From SZAS-79 sp031376265 (GTDB lineage: Bacteria > Pseudomonadota > Gammaproteobacteria > Burkholderiales > SG8-39): DNA of 13,131 nucleotides. The translations under genes and the position numbers were made by a program. The notes under the pieces were generated by a model. The model worked only from the letters and a program-made list of their open reading frames with translations, searched no databases and was not told the DNA's origin. Where the stretch lies: NCBI GenBank assembly GCA_031376265.1, contig JANMDK010000045.1, positions 1-13,131 of the forward strand, read 5' to 3'. This document shows, in pieces, positions 1 to 6,521 of this stretch; the first letter of the stretch is position 1; each line of letters begins with the position of its first letter.

Positions 1-379
1 TGTTGTGGTGCTGCCCGCCGCCACCGCCATTGCCGCCGTTGCCCCCACCCCCGCCACCGCCGCCTTCCTTGCGCTGTTGCTGCTGCTGGGGACGCGGGCG
101 CGCATGCCTGTCGCCGCCTCCGCCGCCGCGGTTGGCACTGCCGCTGAGGTGCTGGACCTTGCGGATTTCGTTGGCGACCGCTTCGAGGTTGGCCTGGTGA
201 ACGGTCTTGTCGGCGGCTTCCTGCATCGCCTTCTGCTCACGGTCCCTGATTTCGTGCAGCTTGCGCAGCGCTTCGGGTCCGGCCGAAGCACCGCCTCCGT
301 GCCTTTCCGAATCCTGCCGCAGCATTGCGATCAGGGCGATTTCGTCGATCACCTCGTCGCTTGCCCGTGTTCCTTCCAT
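1..379 (-). CDS. Hypothetical protein with Gly/Gln/His-rich low-complexity tail (3' end beyond window)
   Basis: The minus-strand frame is open from an ATG at 377-379 to the left edge (126 codons). The start is supported by an AGGAG sequence five bases upstream of the ATG. The N-terminal 80 residues are charged and helix-prone (segment around ALRKLHEIRDREQKAMQEAA, then a VANEIRKVQHL stretch), with no signal peptide or membrane helix, so the product is probably cytoplasmic. From about residue 83 it becomes low-complexity: Gly runs, an RPRPQQQQQRK stretch, then Gly/Asn and a GGQHHN ending at the window edge. I recognise no family. The basic/Gly tail could suggest nucleic-acid or protein binding, but that is only inference. 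It is divergent from the MFS gene. The opposite frames here are Pro/Cys/Ala-rich shadows of the Gly codons. Confidence 0.65.
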   Translation of the reverse strand, partial: MEGTRASDEVIDEIALIAMLRQDSERHGGGASAGPEALRKLHEIRDREQKAMQEAADKTVHQANLEAVANEIRKVQHLSGSANRGGGGGDRHARPRPQQQQQRKEGGGGGGGGNGGNGGGGGQHHN

Positions 380-512
380 GTCCGCTCCTGTCCTGTGGAT
401 GTGCAGCCTGCGCCTGCACCGTGCGGCCTTCAGTACGCTGCCTGACAAACGGCGACGGCCTGCGGCAAGTTACTTACTTTTGCGGGTGCCTGCGCGCCCG
501 CGGTCCGCCCCG

Positions 513-525
513 CATTGCTACAATG
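513..525 (+). promoter_or_regulatory. Extended -10 promoter inside an inverted repeat
   Basis: Bases 516-524 read TGCTACAAT, a good extended -10 (TGn plus TACAAT, one mismatch to TATAAT). There is no good -35 at 16-18 bp, as is usual for extended -10 promoters. The element lies inside CATTG-CTA-CAATG, a perfect 5-bp inverted repeat, which could let a repressor cover the -10. The expected start near 531 would send RNA straight through the terminator at 546-574 into the MFS gene. Predicted by eye only. Confidence 0.4.
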
Positions 526-545
526 GGCGCCCTGTCGAAGGGGAA

Positions 546-574
546 CGGGCATCGCGAGATGTCCGTTTTTTTTT
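546..574 (+). terminator. Strong intrinsic terminator in the MFS leader
   Basis: An 8-bp stem (CGGGCATC at 546-553 with GATGTCCG at 558-565, one G-U pair) is closed by a GCGA tetraloop of the GNRA type and followed immediately by nine T residues (566-574). This is a textbook rho-independent terminator for plus-strand transcription. No plus-strand gene ends just upstream, so it must end a short RNA or act as an attenuator for the MFS gene. Confidence 0.8.
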
Positions 575-597
575 GCAATAGTACACCGGGACCCGCC

Positions 598-1851
598 TTG
601 ACTGCACCTCACGCACCTTCGGAGCACCCCGAGCGCCAGGCCGCGATGCCCTTCATCATGCTCACGGTGCTGATCGACATGGTCTCGCTGGGCCTGATCA
701 TCCCGGTCCTCCCTGCGCTGGTGGGCAGCTTCACCGCCTCCCAGGCGGACCAGGCCTTCTGGTACGGGGCGGTCGCTTTTGCCTTCGGGATCGCCAACTT
801 CTTCGGCTCGCCCTTTCTCGGGGCGCTGTCGGACGCCTACGGGCGGCGGCCGGTGCTGCTGCTCGGGTTCTGCGGGCTGGCGCTCAACTTCTTCTTCACC
901 GGGCTGGCGACAGCGCTCTGGATGCTGATCGTGGTGCGCCTGGTGGGCGGCGCGATGCAGGCGAACCAGGCCGTGGCCAACGCCTACGTGGCCGACATCA
1001 CACCGCCGGAACTGCGCGCCAAGCGCTTCGGGCTGCTGGGCGCCATGTTCGGGCTGGGATTCATCCTCGGGCCGGTCATCGGCGGCATCCTCGGCGACAT
1101 CGACCTCCAGCTGCCTTTCTTCGTGGCCGGGTCGCTTGCGCTCGTCAACCTGCTCTACGGCTGGCTCGTGCTGCCGGAGTCGCTGCCGCCGGAAAAGCGC
1201 CATCCTTTCGCCTGGAAATCGGCCAACCCGGTCACCTCGCTCAAGGCGCTTACCAGGCTCAAGGATGTCGGCCTGCTTGTCGCGGTGATCGCCTGCAGCG
1301 GCCTCGCCCAGTTCGTGCTGTACACCTGCTGGGTGCTGTACACGACCTTCAAGTTCGGCTGGGGCCCGAAGGAGAACGGCTGGTCGCTGGCCGCAGTGGG
1401 CATCATGTCGGTGATCGTGCAGGGATTCCTGCTCGGCCGGCTGCTCAAGCTCTTTACGCCGCAGAAGCTCGCCGTGATCGGCTTGGTGTCTTCCACGCTG
1501 GCTTATGTTTTCTGGGGCGCGGCGACCGAGGGCTGGATGATGTTCGCGGTGATCTTCGTGAACATCCTCGGCGCCACCGTAGCCGCCTCGATCCAGAGCA
1601 TCATCTCGGTCGCGGCGGACGAGCGCAACCAGGGCCGCACGCTCGGCGCGGTCAGCTCGCTCAACAGCCTCATGGCGGTCGTCGCGCCGGTGATCGGCGC
1701 GGCGCTGCTCGCGATGGTGTCGCACTACCCGAAGGGCGACTGGCGCATCGGGGCGCCGTTCTATTTCTGCGCAACGCTGCAGGCGGCCGCGCTGGTGCTG
1801 GCTATCCTGCACTTCCGGCGCGGCGTCCGCAGGCAAGGAGCACCCCAATGA
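598..1851 (+). CDS. MFS transporter, TCR/Tet (TetA-like) drug exporter family
   Basis: This is a 12-helix inner-membrane protein of about 417 residues, the usual length for TetA-type proton-coupled exporters. From the TTG at 598, helix 1 begins near residue 17 (MPFIMLTVLIDMVSLGLIIP). The MFS motif A, GALSDAYGRRP, sits at 75-85 between helices 2 and 3. A motif-B-like RLVGG is at 114-118, and the antiporter motif C, GLGFILGPVIGG, at 152-163. The TTG start gives a short polar N-terminus as in relatives; ATG at 646 (residue 17) is the alternative and would begin right at helix 1. The stop overlaps the hydrolase start (ATGA), so the two are translationally coupled. Family assignment is firm. The exported compound is unknown, and tetracycline resistance should not be assumed. 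Confidence 0.9.
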   Translation: MTAPHAPSEHPERQAAMPFIMLTVLIDMVSLGLIIPVLPALVGSFTASQADQAFWYGAVAFAFGIANFFGSPFLGALSDAYGRRPVLLLGFCGLALNFFFTGLATALWMLIVVRLVGGAMQANQAVANAYVADITPPELRAKRFGLLGAMFGLGFILGPVIGGILGDIDLQLPFFVAGSLALVNLLYGWLVLPESLPPEKRHPFAWKSANPVTSLKALTRLKDVGLLVAVIACSGLAQFVLYTCWVLYTTFKFGWGPKENGWSLAAVGIMSVIVQGFLLGRLLKLFTPQKLAVIGLVSSTLAYVFWGAATEGWMMFAVIFVNILGATVAASIQSIISVAADERNQGRTLGAVSSLNSLMAVVAPVIGAALLAMVSHYPKGDWRIGAPFYFCATLQAAALVLAILHFRRGVRRQGAPQ

Positions 1852-3032
1852 GAGAAGTCGGGAACGAAGTCACTGCGTTCGGGCCGGGCGTGCTGCCGGC
1901 CGGCATCCGCTCGCGGCTGGTGAGCGGCATCAACGGGCTCACGATGCATGTACTCGAAGCCGGCGAAAAAGCGCCGGGCAAGCCCGCGCTCCTCCTGCTG
2001 CACGGATTCCCTGAACTCGCCTACAGCTGGCGCAAGGTCATGCTGCCGCTTGCCGCAGCCGGGTATCACGTGATCGCGCCGGACCAGCGCGGCTATGGGC
2101 GCACCACGGGTTGGGACAATCGCTACGAGGGCGATCTGGCAACGTTTCGCCTCTTCAATCTGGTGCGCGATGCGCTGGGGCTGGTTTCAGCGCTCGGCTA
2201 CCGCTCGGTGGCCGGCGTGATCGGACACGATTTCGGCTCGCCGGTCGCGGCCTGGTGCGCGTTGATGCGGCCCGACGTCTTCCGCTCGATGGCGCTGATG
2301 AGCTCCCCATTCGGCGGGCCGCCGGCCCTGCCCTTCGACCAGCCGGGCGGCGTGAAGCCCGAGTCGCCGGATCCGATCCACGCCAATCTCGCCGCGCTCA
2401 TCCCGCCGCGCAAGCATTACCAGTGGTACTACTCCGAGCCCGGCGCCGATGCCGAAATGCGCAACTGCCCGCAGGGCCTGCACGCCTTCCTTCGCGCCTA
2501 CTACCACATGAAAAGCGCCGACTGGAAAGGCAACGCGCCGTATCGCCTCGAATCGTGGACCGCAGGCGAAATCGCCAAGCTGCCCCGCTATTACACGATG
2601 GACCTGGGCAAGGGCATGGCCGAATCGGTTGCGCCGCACCTGCCCTCGGCCGAGGAAGTCTCGCGTTGCAAGTGGCTTACCGACTCCGAGCTCGCGGTCT
2701 ACACCGCCGAATACGCGAGGACCGGCTTCCAGGGCGGGCTGCAGTGGTATCGCGCGCGCACCACCGGCCGGTTCACGCCCGAGATGCAGGTTTATTCGGG
2801 GAAGACGATCGACGTGCCGTCCACCTTCATTGCGGGCAGGAGCGACTGGGGCACTTTCCAGAAACCCGGCGAATTCGAGAAGATGCAGGCGACGGCCTGC
2901 ACCCCGGTCTGTACCCAATGGCGCGGCAGCCACCTGGTGGAAGGCGCCGGGCACTGGGTGCAGCAGGAGCAGCCGGCGCGGGTGACGGAATTGCTGTTGG
3001 GTTTCCTGGAGGCCGCGCGCGCTTCAGCGTAG
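1848..3032 (+). CDS. Alpha/beta hydrolase, epoxide hydrolase family
   Basis: This 394-residue, probably cytoplasmic enzyme has the epoxide-hydrolase arrangement. The oxyanion-hole motif HGFP is at 52-55 and DQRGYGRT at 79-86. The nucleophile elbow GHDFGS, at 126-131, has Asp128 where serine esterases have Ser. A cap domain contains a G-L-Q-W-Y-R segment at 297-302, whose Tyr matches a lid tyrosine of epoxide hydrolases. The acid is probably Asp333 in GRSDWG and the base His369 in GAGHW. The expected reaction is epoxide to vicinal diol through an alkyl-enzyme ester; a haloalkane dehalogenase role is less likely given HGFP and the lid Tyr. The ATG at 1848 has an AAGGAG site and overlaps the MFS stop by 4 bp. 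Its 3' end overlaps the convergent TssM-like gene by 9 bp. Substrate unknown. Confidence 0.88.
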   Translation: MREVGNEVTAFGPGVLPAGIRSRLVSGINGLTMHVLEAGEKAPGKPALLLLHGFPELAYSWRKVMLPLAAAGYHVIAPDQRGYGRTTGWDNRYEGDLATFRLFNLVRDALGLVSALGYRSVAGVIGHDFGSPVAAWCALMRPDVFRSMALMSSPFGGPPALPFDQPGGVKPESPDPIHANLAALIPPRKHYQWYYSEPGADAEMRNCPQGLHAFLRAYYHMKSADWKGNAPYRLESWTAGEIAKLPRYYTMDLGKGMAESVAPHLPSAEEVSRCKWLTDSELAVYTAEYARTGFQGGLQWYRARTTGRFTPEMQVYSGKTIDVPSTFIAGRSDWGTFQKPGEFEKMQATACTPVCTQWRGSHLVEGAGHWVQQEQPARVTELLLGFLEAARASA

Positions 3033-4223
3033 GACGGTGGCCGGCGAGCGACCGGACGTGTTCCCGCCGAGGGTACCGTCGACGACCAGCTCCGCCTCCT
3101 GGAACATGACTTCGCGCAGCAGGCGGGTCATGAAGAAACTCTTGGACGGGCCGCTCGCCTCGACTTCGCGGTGCTCGACCTTGAAGGCGCGCTCGAGCGT
3201 GCGCATGACGCGGTCGATCGGCTTGGCTACCTGCGCAGCGCTGACGAAATACGCACCGCGCAACAGGGTCGGGGTGTGGTCCAGCTGCATCGAGAACGCC
3301 ATGCCGATGAATTCCTGCACCAGCGGGCCGATCGCATGGAACTGCTGCGGGAAGCGGTAGATCGCCGCGCGGCGCGCGGGATCGGCCTCGCCTTCGAGGC
3401 GGCTCAGCATCTCTGCGTACAGGCGATCCTGCAGCTGCGCGAAGTCGGCCGCGTAATTGCGCGAGATATCCATCGGGTCGAGGGCGACGTCGAACGTGGT
3501 GCCCCAGACCTGCGAGCGCGCCGAGTCGTCGAGGTCGCCGAACATTTCGATGAAGCCGGCCAGCAGGTCCATCTTGGTGACGACGAGGTACACCGGAAAG
3601 CGCGTGTTGAGCCCCGCGTACAGCTCCGAGAGGCGCATGCGCACATGCGCCGAGAACTGCTGGCGCTCGGGCTTGGTCCACAGCAGCAGGTCCGTGACGC
3701 TCACCGTCACGATGGCGCCGCTGATGGGCTTGTCGGGCCGCTGCGCCTTGAGCAGGCCGAGGAAAGCGTGCCACGAGGCGCTCCCCGCAAGCGAGTCCTT
3801 GAGGTTGCGCGATTCGTGGGCGACATAGCGCCCGGCGGTATCGACGAACACCGCCTCGTCGCTGAACCACCACTCGCAATAACGCGTGCCGCCGACGCCG
3901 GTGACCTGCGCCTTGGTGCCTTCACCCTGGAGCGGGAAATGCAGGCCCGAATTCTGCAGCGCCGTCGAATTGCCCGAGCCCGGCGCGCCGACCACCACGT
4001 ACCACGGGACTTCGTCGACCGGCAGCGCGCTGCCGTCGGCGCGCTTGACGCGTCCTTCGACGATCGCGCTGGTCGAGGCCTCGAATTGCTCGCGCAGTTC
4101 AGCGATGCTTTGCGCCGCGCGCTCGTCAGAGACGTCCTGGGGACCGAGCTCGGCCATGCGCTTGAACAGCTGCATGCGAGGATCGACGGGCGCTGCGGCG
4201 GCGTTGTCTTCGCTCATGCTCAC
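3024..4223 (-). CDS. Stand-alone TssM/IcmF N-terminal (cytoplasmic NTPase-like) domain protein
   Basis: The 399 residues match the cytoplasmic domain of the T6SS inner-membrane protein TssM/IcmF: VPWYVVVGAPGSG at 72-84, GVGGTRYCEWWFSDEAVFVDTAGRY across 109-133, VVTKMDLLAGF at 214-224 and SQVWGTTFD at 237-245. It ends after the FMTRLLREVMFQEAEL segment (364-379) that normally precedes TM3. Full TssM is about 1100-1300 residues with TM1-2, TM3 and a large periplasmic part; all are absent, so this protein should be soluble. The Walker A reads GAPGSGNST with Asn85 instead of Lys, while Walker-B-like Asp128 and TKxD (216-219) remain. The start is GTG in a GTGA overlap with the tssL stop; ATG at 4217, with GGTGGGG upstream, is the alternative. 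Either a gene truncated by rearrangement or a domain retained on its own. Confidence 0.88.
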   Translation of the reverse strand: MSMSEDNAAAAPVDPRMQLFKRMAELGPQDVSDERAAQSIAELREQFEASTSAIVEGRVKRADGSALPVDEVPWYVVVGAPGSGNSTALQNSGLHFPLQGEGTKAQVTGVGGTRYCEWWFSDEAVFVDTAGRYVAHESRNLKDSLAGSASWHAFLGLLKAQRPDKPISGAIVTVSVTDLLLWTKPERQQFSAHVRMRLSELYAGLNTRFPVYLVVTKMDLLAGFIEMFGDLDDSARSQVWGTTFDVALDPMDISRNYAADFAQLQDRLYAEMLSRLEGEADPARRAAIYRFPQQFHAIGPLVQEFIGMAFSMQLDHTPTLLRGAYFVSAAQVAKPIDRVMRTLERAFKVEHREVEASGPSKSFFMTRLLREVMFQEAELVVDGTLGGNTSGRSPATVLR

Positions 4224-5800
4224 GGCCCCACCAGGATTGCAATGCGCCGGTTCCTGGCGCGATTCCCGGCGCTGTCGTTCGGCGCTATCGGGTTGGCTTC
4301 ACCGACGCCTTCGCTGCTCACGCGCTGCGGTTGCTTGACCTTGGCCGCCAGCATGGCCGCGATCGCCTTGGCTCGCGCTGCGGACAGCTCGGCGTTCGAT
4401 GCAAACGCCCCGGCCTTGAGCGGCGCGTTGTCGGAGTACCCGCGAACAAGCACCGGGCCGCCAGTGCCCTCGAGCGCCGCGGCGACTCGCTCGATGAGCG
4501 CCTTGATGGCCGCGGAAGGCTCGATGGTGCCCGACGGGAACTGCCGGTCGTCGCGAAAAGTGATCATGGTGCGGCCGGCGTCCGTGGCCAGCGTGATGAT
4601 CCCGCCCTTCACCTCGGGCGCGAGTTCCTTTTCGAGCGCTTGCTGCGTGCTGAGCACGGGCTCCGGCGCAGGCGTCACCGCAGGCGCGGCCGACACCGGC
4701 GCAACCACTGGAGTTGTTGCCGGCGCTTCCGCTACCGGCGGCACAGGCGGCACCACGATCGGCGGCGGATCGCTTCGCTGAAACGCCTTGTACGCAATCA
4801 CGAGAACGACCAGCGCGGAGACCGGCGCGGCAATCATGCGCCAGGGAATCGCGGAGGATTCCGGCGCCGCGTGACGCAACGCGGCTACCGCGCCCGGACC
4901 CGCCGGACGCCAGCGCTCGGACAGTCCCGAGGGACGCCCGCGGCGCCTGGTGATCAGCGCATGCAGCTCCGAGCGGATCCGCTTGAGCTCGCCCGGCTCC
5001 GCAGCCCCGTCGGCGCCGCGATAGCGGCCCTGGAATCCGAGCGCGAGGCAAATGTAGAGGAGCTCGAGCAGGTCGGCGTTCTCCTGCGGCTTCTGCTGCC
5101 TTTCGGCGACCAGCGAAAAGAATTCCTCGCTGCCGGTGGCGTCGCCGCGCATTGCTTTTTGCAAGCCAAGCGCGATCCAGTCCTTGCCCCAGGGTGTCGA
5201 GGCCGCGGCGTCGTCGCATAAACAGCAGAGCGCGAAAACAGCCGCCTCGACTGTCTCCGCGGTTTCGCCCGACTTGGACGCTCCGGCTTCGAACGCCTCG
5301 ATGAGGTCTTGCAGCGTTTCCTTGAGCCTGCCCGGATCGGGGTGCTCCCGCGCCGCGGCGATCTGCGGCACCGCGCTGAGGATCGGGTTCGCGAACGCAA
5401 CGAGCTGGTTCAGCCCGCCGAGCGCGGCGAGGTTGGCCTGGAGCGCTTCAGGCAGCGCCTTGGGTGCGAAAGGATTCGCGCGTCGCCGCAAGCCCATCGG
5501 GCTCGAGATCGTCGTATCGGGATCGAACTTCGGGAGCGGGCCGCTGAAAGTCGCTTCGGGATCGTCTTCCTTCGCGGCACCGGGTTCTGGTTTCGGCGCG
5601 GGTTTCGACGCAGGAGCGGGATCGGGCCCCGGCGGTTCCGATAAGTCGAAATCGAGGTCCCGCGACGTAATCGTCTGCTCGGGATCCTTGATGAATGGCG
5701 CGCTAAGCGTCGCCTCAGGGTCCGCGGCCGGCGGGACGAGGGGACTGCTGAGCGTTGCGTCTGGGTCCGAGCCCGGCGGAAATTTTTTGTTGTCGCTCAT
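4220..5800 (-). CDS. tssL: Evolved TssL: DotU/IcmH domain plus C-terminal OmpA-like peptidoglycan-binding domain
   Basis: The 526-residue product has four parts. Residues 1-105 are a disordered acidic/Pro region with five DPxxT copies (T16, T31, T43, T84, T97). About 115-290 is an alpha-helical DotU/TssL domain with the signature LLYICLALGFQGRYRG at 247-262. A single transmembrane helix lies at about 319-339. A Pro/Ala linker then leads to an OmpA-like domain at about 398-526 with RGYSDNAP (Asp457), LSAARA (Arg476) and ARNRRIAI at 515-522. Asp457 and Arg476 correspond to the peptidoglycan-contacting pair of OmpA domains. In a T6SS, TssL sits in the inner membrane with TssM, and OmpA-extended versions anchor the complex to the cell wall. 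Here only a TssM N-domain follows, overlapping by 4 bp. The long repeat-bearing N-terminus is unusual. Confidence 0.92.
   Translation of the reverse strand: MSDNKKFPPGSDPDATLSSPLVPPAADPEATLSAPFIKDPEQTITSRDLDFDLSEPPGPDPAPASKPAPKPEPGAAKEDDPEATFSGPLPKFDPDTTISSPMGLRRRANPFAPKALPEALQANLAALGGLNQLVAFANPILSAVPQIAAAREHPDPGRLKETLQDLIEAFEAGASKSGETAETVEAAVFALCCLCDDAAASTPWGKDWIALGLQKAMRGDATGSEEFFSLVAERQQKPQENADLLELLYICLALGFQGRYRGADGAAEPGELKRIRSELHALITRRRGRPSGLSERWRPAGPGAVAALRHAAPESSAIPWRMIAAPVSALVVLVIAYKAFQRSDPPPIVVPPVPPVAEAPATTPVVAPVSAAPAVTPAPEPVLSTQQALEKELAPEVKGGIITLATDAGRTMITFRDDRQFPSGTIEPSAAIKALIERVAAALEGTGGPVLVRGYSDNAPLKAGAFASNAELSAARAKAIAAMLAAKVKQPQRVSSEGVGEANPIAPNDSAGNRARNRRIAILVGP
5498..5767 (-). 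repeat. DPxxT motif repeats in the N-terminus of the TssL-like protein
   Basis: Five degenerate protein-level copies of D-P-[DE]-[AQT]-T-[LIF]-[ST] occur in the cytoplasmic N-terminus: DPDATLSSP (12-20), DPEATLSAP (27-35), DPEQTITS (39-46), DPEATFSGP (80-88) and DPDTTISSP (93-101). Four of the five end in Pro. Acidic residues before a fixed Thr in a disordered region resemble Ser/Thr-kinase sites read by FHA domains. That function is inferred, not shown. Confidence 0.75.
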
Positions 5801-5830
5801 CGGGCTCTATTCTAGAGAAGCCGGCGTCTT

Positions 5831-6415
5831 TCAGGCAGGGCGCGTCCATGTCTCGGACCACGCCAGCACACAACTTGACGATGCTTTCCCGGACCTGTCC
5901 TGCAGGAAGACTTTCGCGGTCGCCGCCTCGCCGTTGACCGCGAGCTGCGCACCACGCGCGGGCAGGAAAGTGCTGTAGACACCGATCGGCCGGTCCATGG
6001 CGCCGGGCGGCATAGTGAGGACGAAGGGCGCCATGAGGTCCCACCACGACAGGATGATCTCGCCGTCGTCCGAGCTGACGCGCTCTTCCACCGTGCTCAG
6101 CGAATCGCCGGCGCGCTCGAACTCCGCATCCTGGACCGGGAGCGACTCGTCGGCAAAAGGCTTGTGCAGCAGCGATTCGATCGTGCGCTGGAGGAAGCGC
6201 GTCATGCCGATGTTGTCGGAATAGACACGCGGGCCCTTGCCCACCAGCGGGCTGTCGATGAAGAGCACGTGGCCCTGCCCGGCCGGCGACCACAGCACGC
6301 GCCAGTGGCTGGTGCGGTCGGCGATGGTCTTTCCGCCGTCGTCCGACAGGCGGATGAACGAATTCTCGCCGGTCATGACTACGTTGTTGGGATCTACCAT
6401 TTTCTGCTCTGCCAT
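5831..6415 (-). CDS. Hypothetical protein in the TssL/TssM-like operon
   Basis: This 194-residue protein is one I do not recognise. It has no signal peptide and no hydrophobic helix long enough for a membrane span, so it is probably cytoplasmic. It alternates short hydrophobic strands with turns, suggesting a beta-rich fold. It has distinctive segments: HWRVLWSPAGQGHVLFIDSP near 37-56, VYSDNIGMTRFLQRTIESLL near 64-83, ILSWWDLMAPFVL near 120-132, and a final SSSCVLAWSETW. The ATG at 6413-6415 has AGGAG seven bases upstream. It ends 30 bp before tssL, so it is likely co-transcribed with tssL and the TssM-like gene. The position could indicate an accessory subunit, but it may equally be an unrelated conserved enzyme or binding protein. 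Real-gene status is well supported by length, ribosome site and spacing. Confidence 0.75.
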   Translation of the reverse strand: MAEQKMVDPNNVVMTGENSFIRLSDDGGKTIADRTSHWRVLWSPAGQGHVLFIDSPLVGKGPRVYSDNIGMTRFLQRTIESLLHKPFADESLPVQDAEFERAGDSLSTVEERVSSDDGEIILSWWDLMAPFVLTMPPGAMDRPIGVYSTFLPARGAQLAVNGEAATAKVFLQDRSGKASSSCVLAWSETWTRPA

Positions 6416-6463
6416 GGACCCTCTCCTGTTATCTGCGCGAAGGATACCACCGGGCCGCGATGG

Positions 6464-6521
6464 GTTAGACCCTTGGGGCTAGACCCTTGCGGTTTGACCC
6501 CTTGCGGTTTCACCCCCCGCG
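6464..6521. repeat. Four imperfect 14-15-bp tandem repeats
   Basis: The units are GTTAGACCCTTGGG (6464-6477), GCTAGACCCTTGCG (6478-6491), GTTTGACCCCTTGCG (6492-6506) and GTTTCACCCCCCGCG (6507-6521). The last contains the rsuA stop codon (6510-6512), so the array begins at the end of rsuA and runs into the gap before the next gene. It could be a slipped-strand array that moved the rsuA stop. Confidence 0.8.

Larger units (their letters stand above)
380..597. other. Divergent intergenic region upstream of the MFS gene
   Basis: This 218-bp stretch separates two divergent genes. It contains an AT-richer element AAGTTACTTACTT at 467-479, in which AAGTTACTT is itself a palindrome. It also contains CATTGCTACAATG at 513-525, a perfect 5-bp inverted repeat carrying an extended -10, and an intrinsic terminator at 546-574. 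No convincing open reading frame fills it. Confidence 0.6.

Noticed and set aside
5..445. Plus-strand Ala/Pro-rich frame at the left edge
   Set aside because: It is antisense to the better-supported minus-strand gene with a good ribosome site, and its composition is the mirror of Gly-rich codons.
430..1848. Long open frame on the minus strand opposite the MFS gene
   Set aside because: It is very rich in His, Arg, Glu and Gln with no recognisable motif, and is exactly antisense to a clear MFS gene; it is a GC-bias shadow.
3171..4781. Long plus-strand open frame opposite the TssM-like and TssL-like genes
   Set aside because: It spans two real minus-strand genes, is Arg/His/Ala-rich, and has no domain or ribosome site; a shadow.
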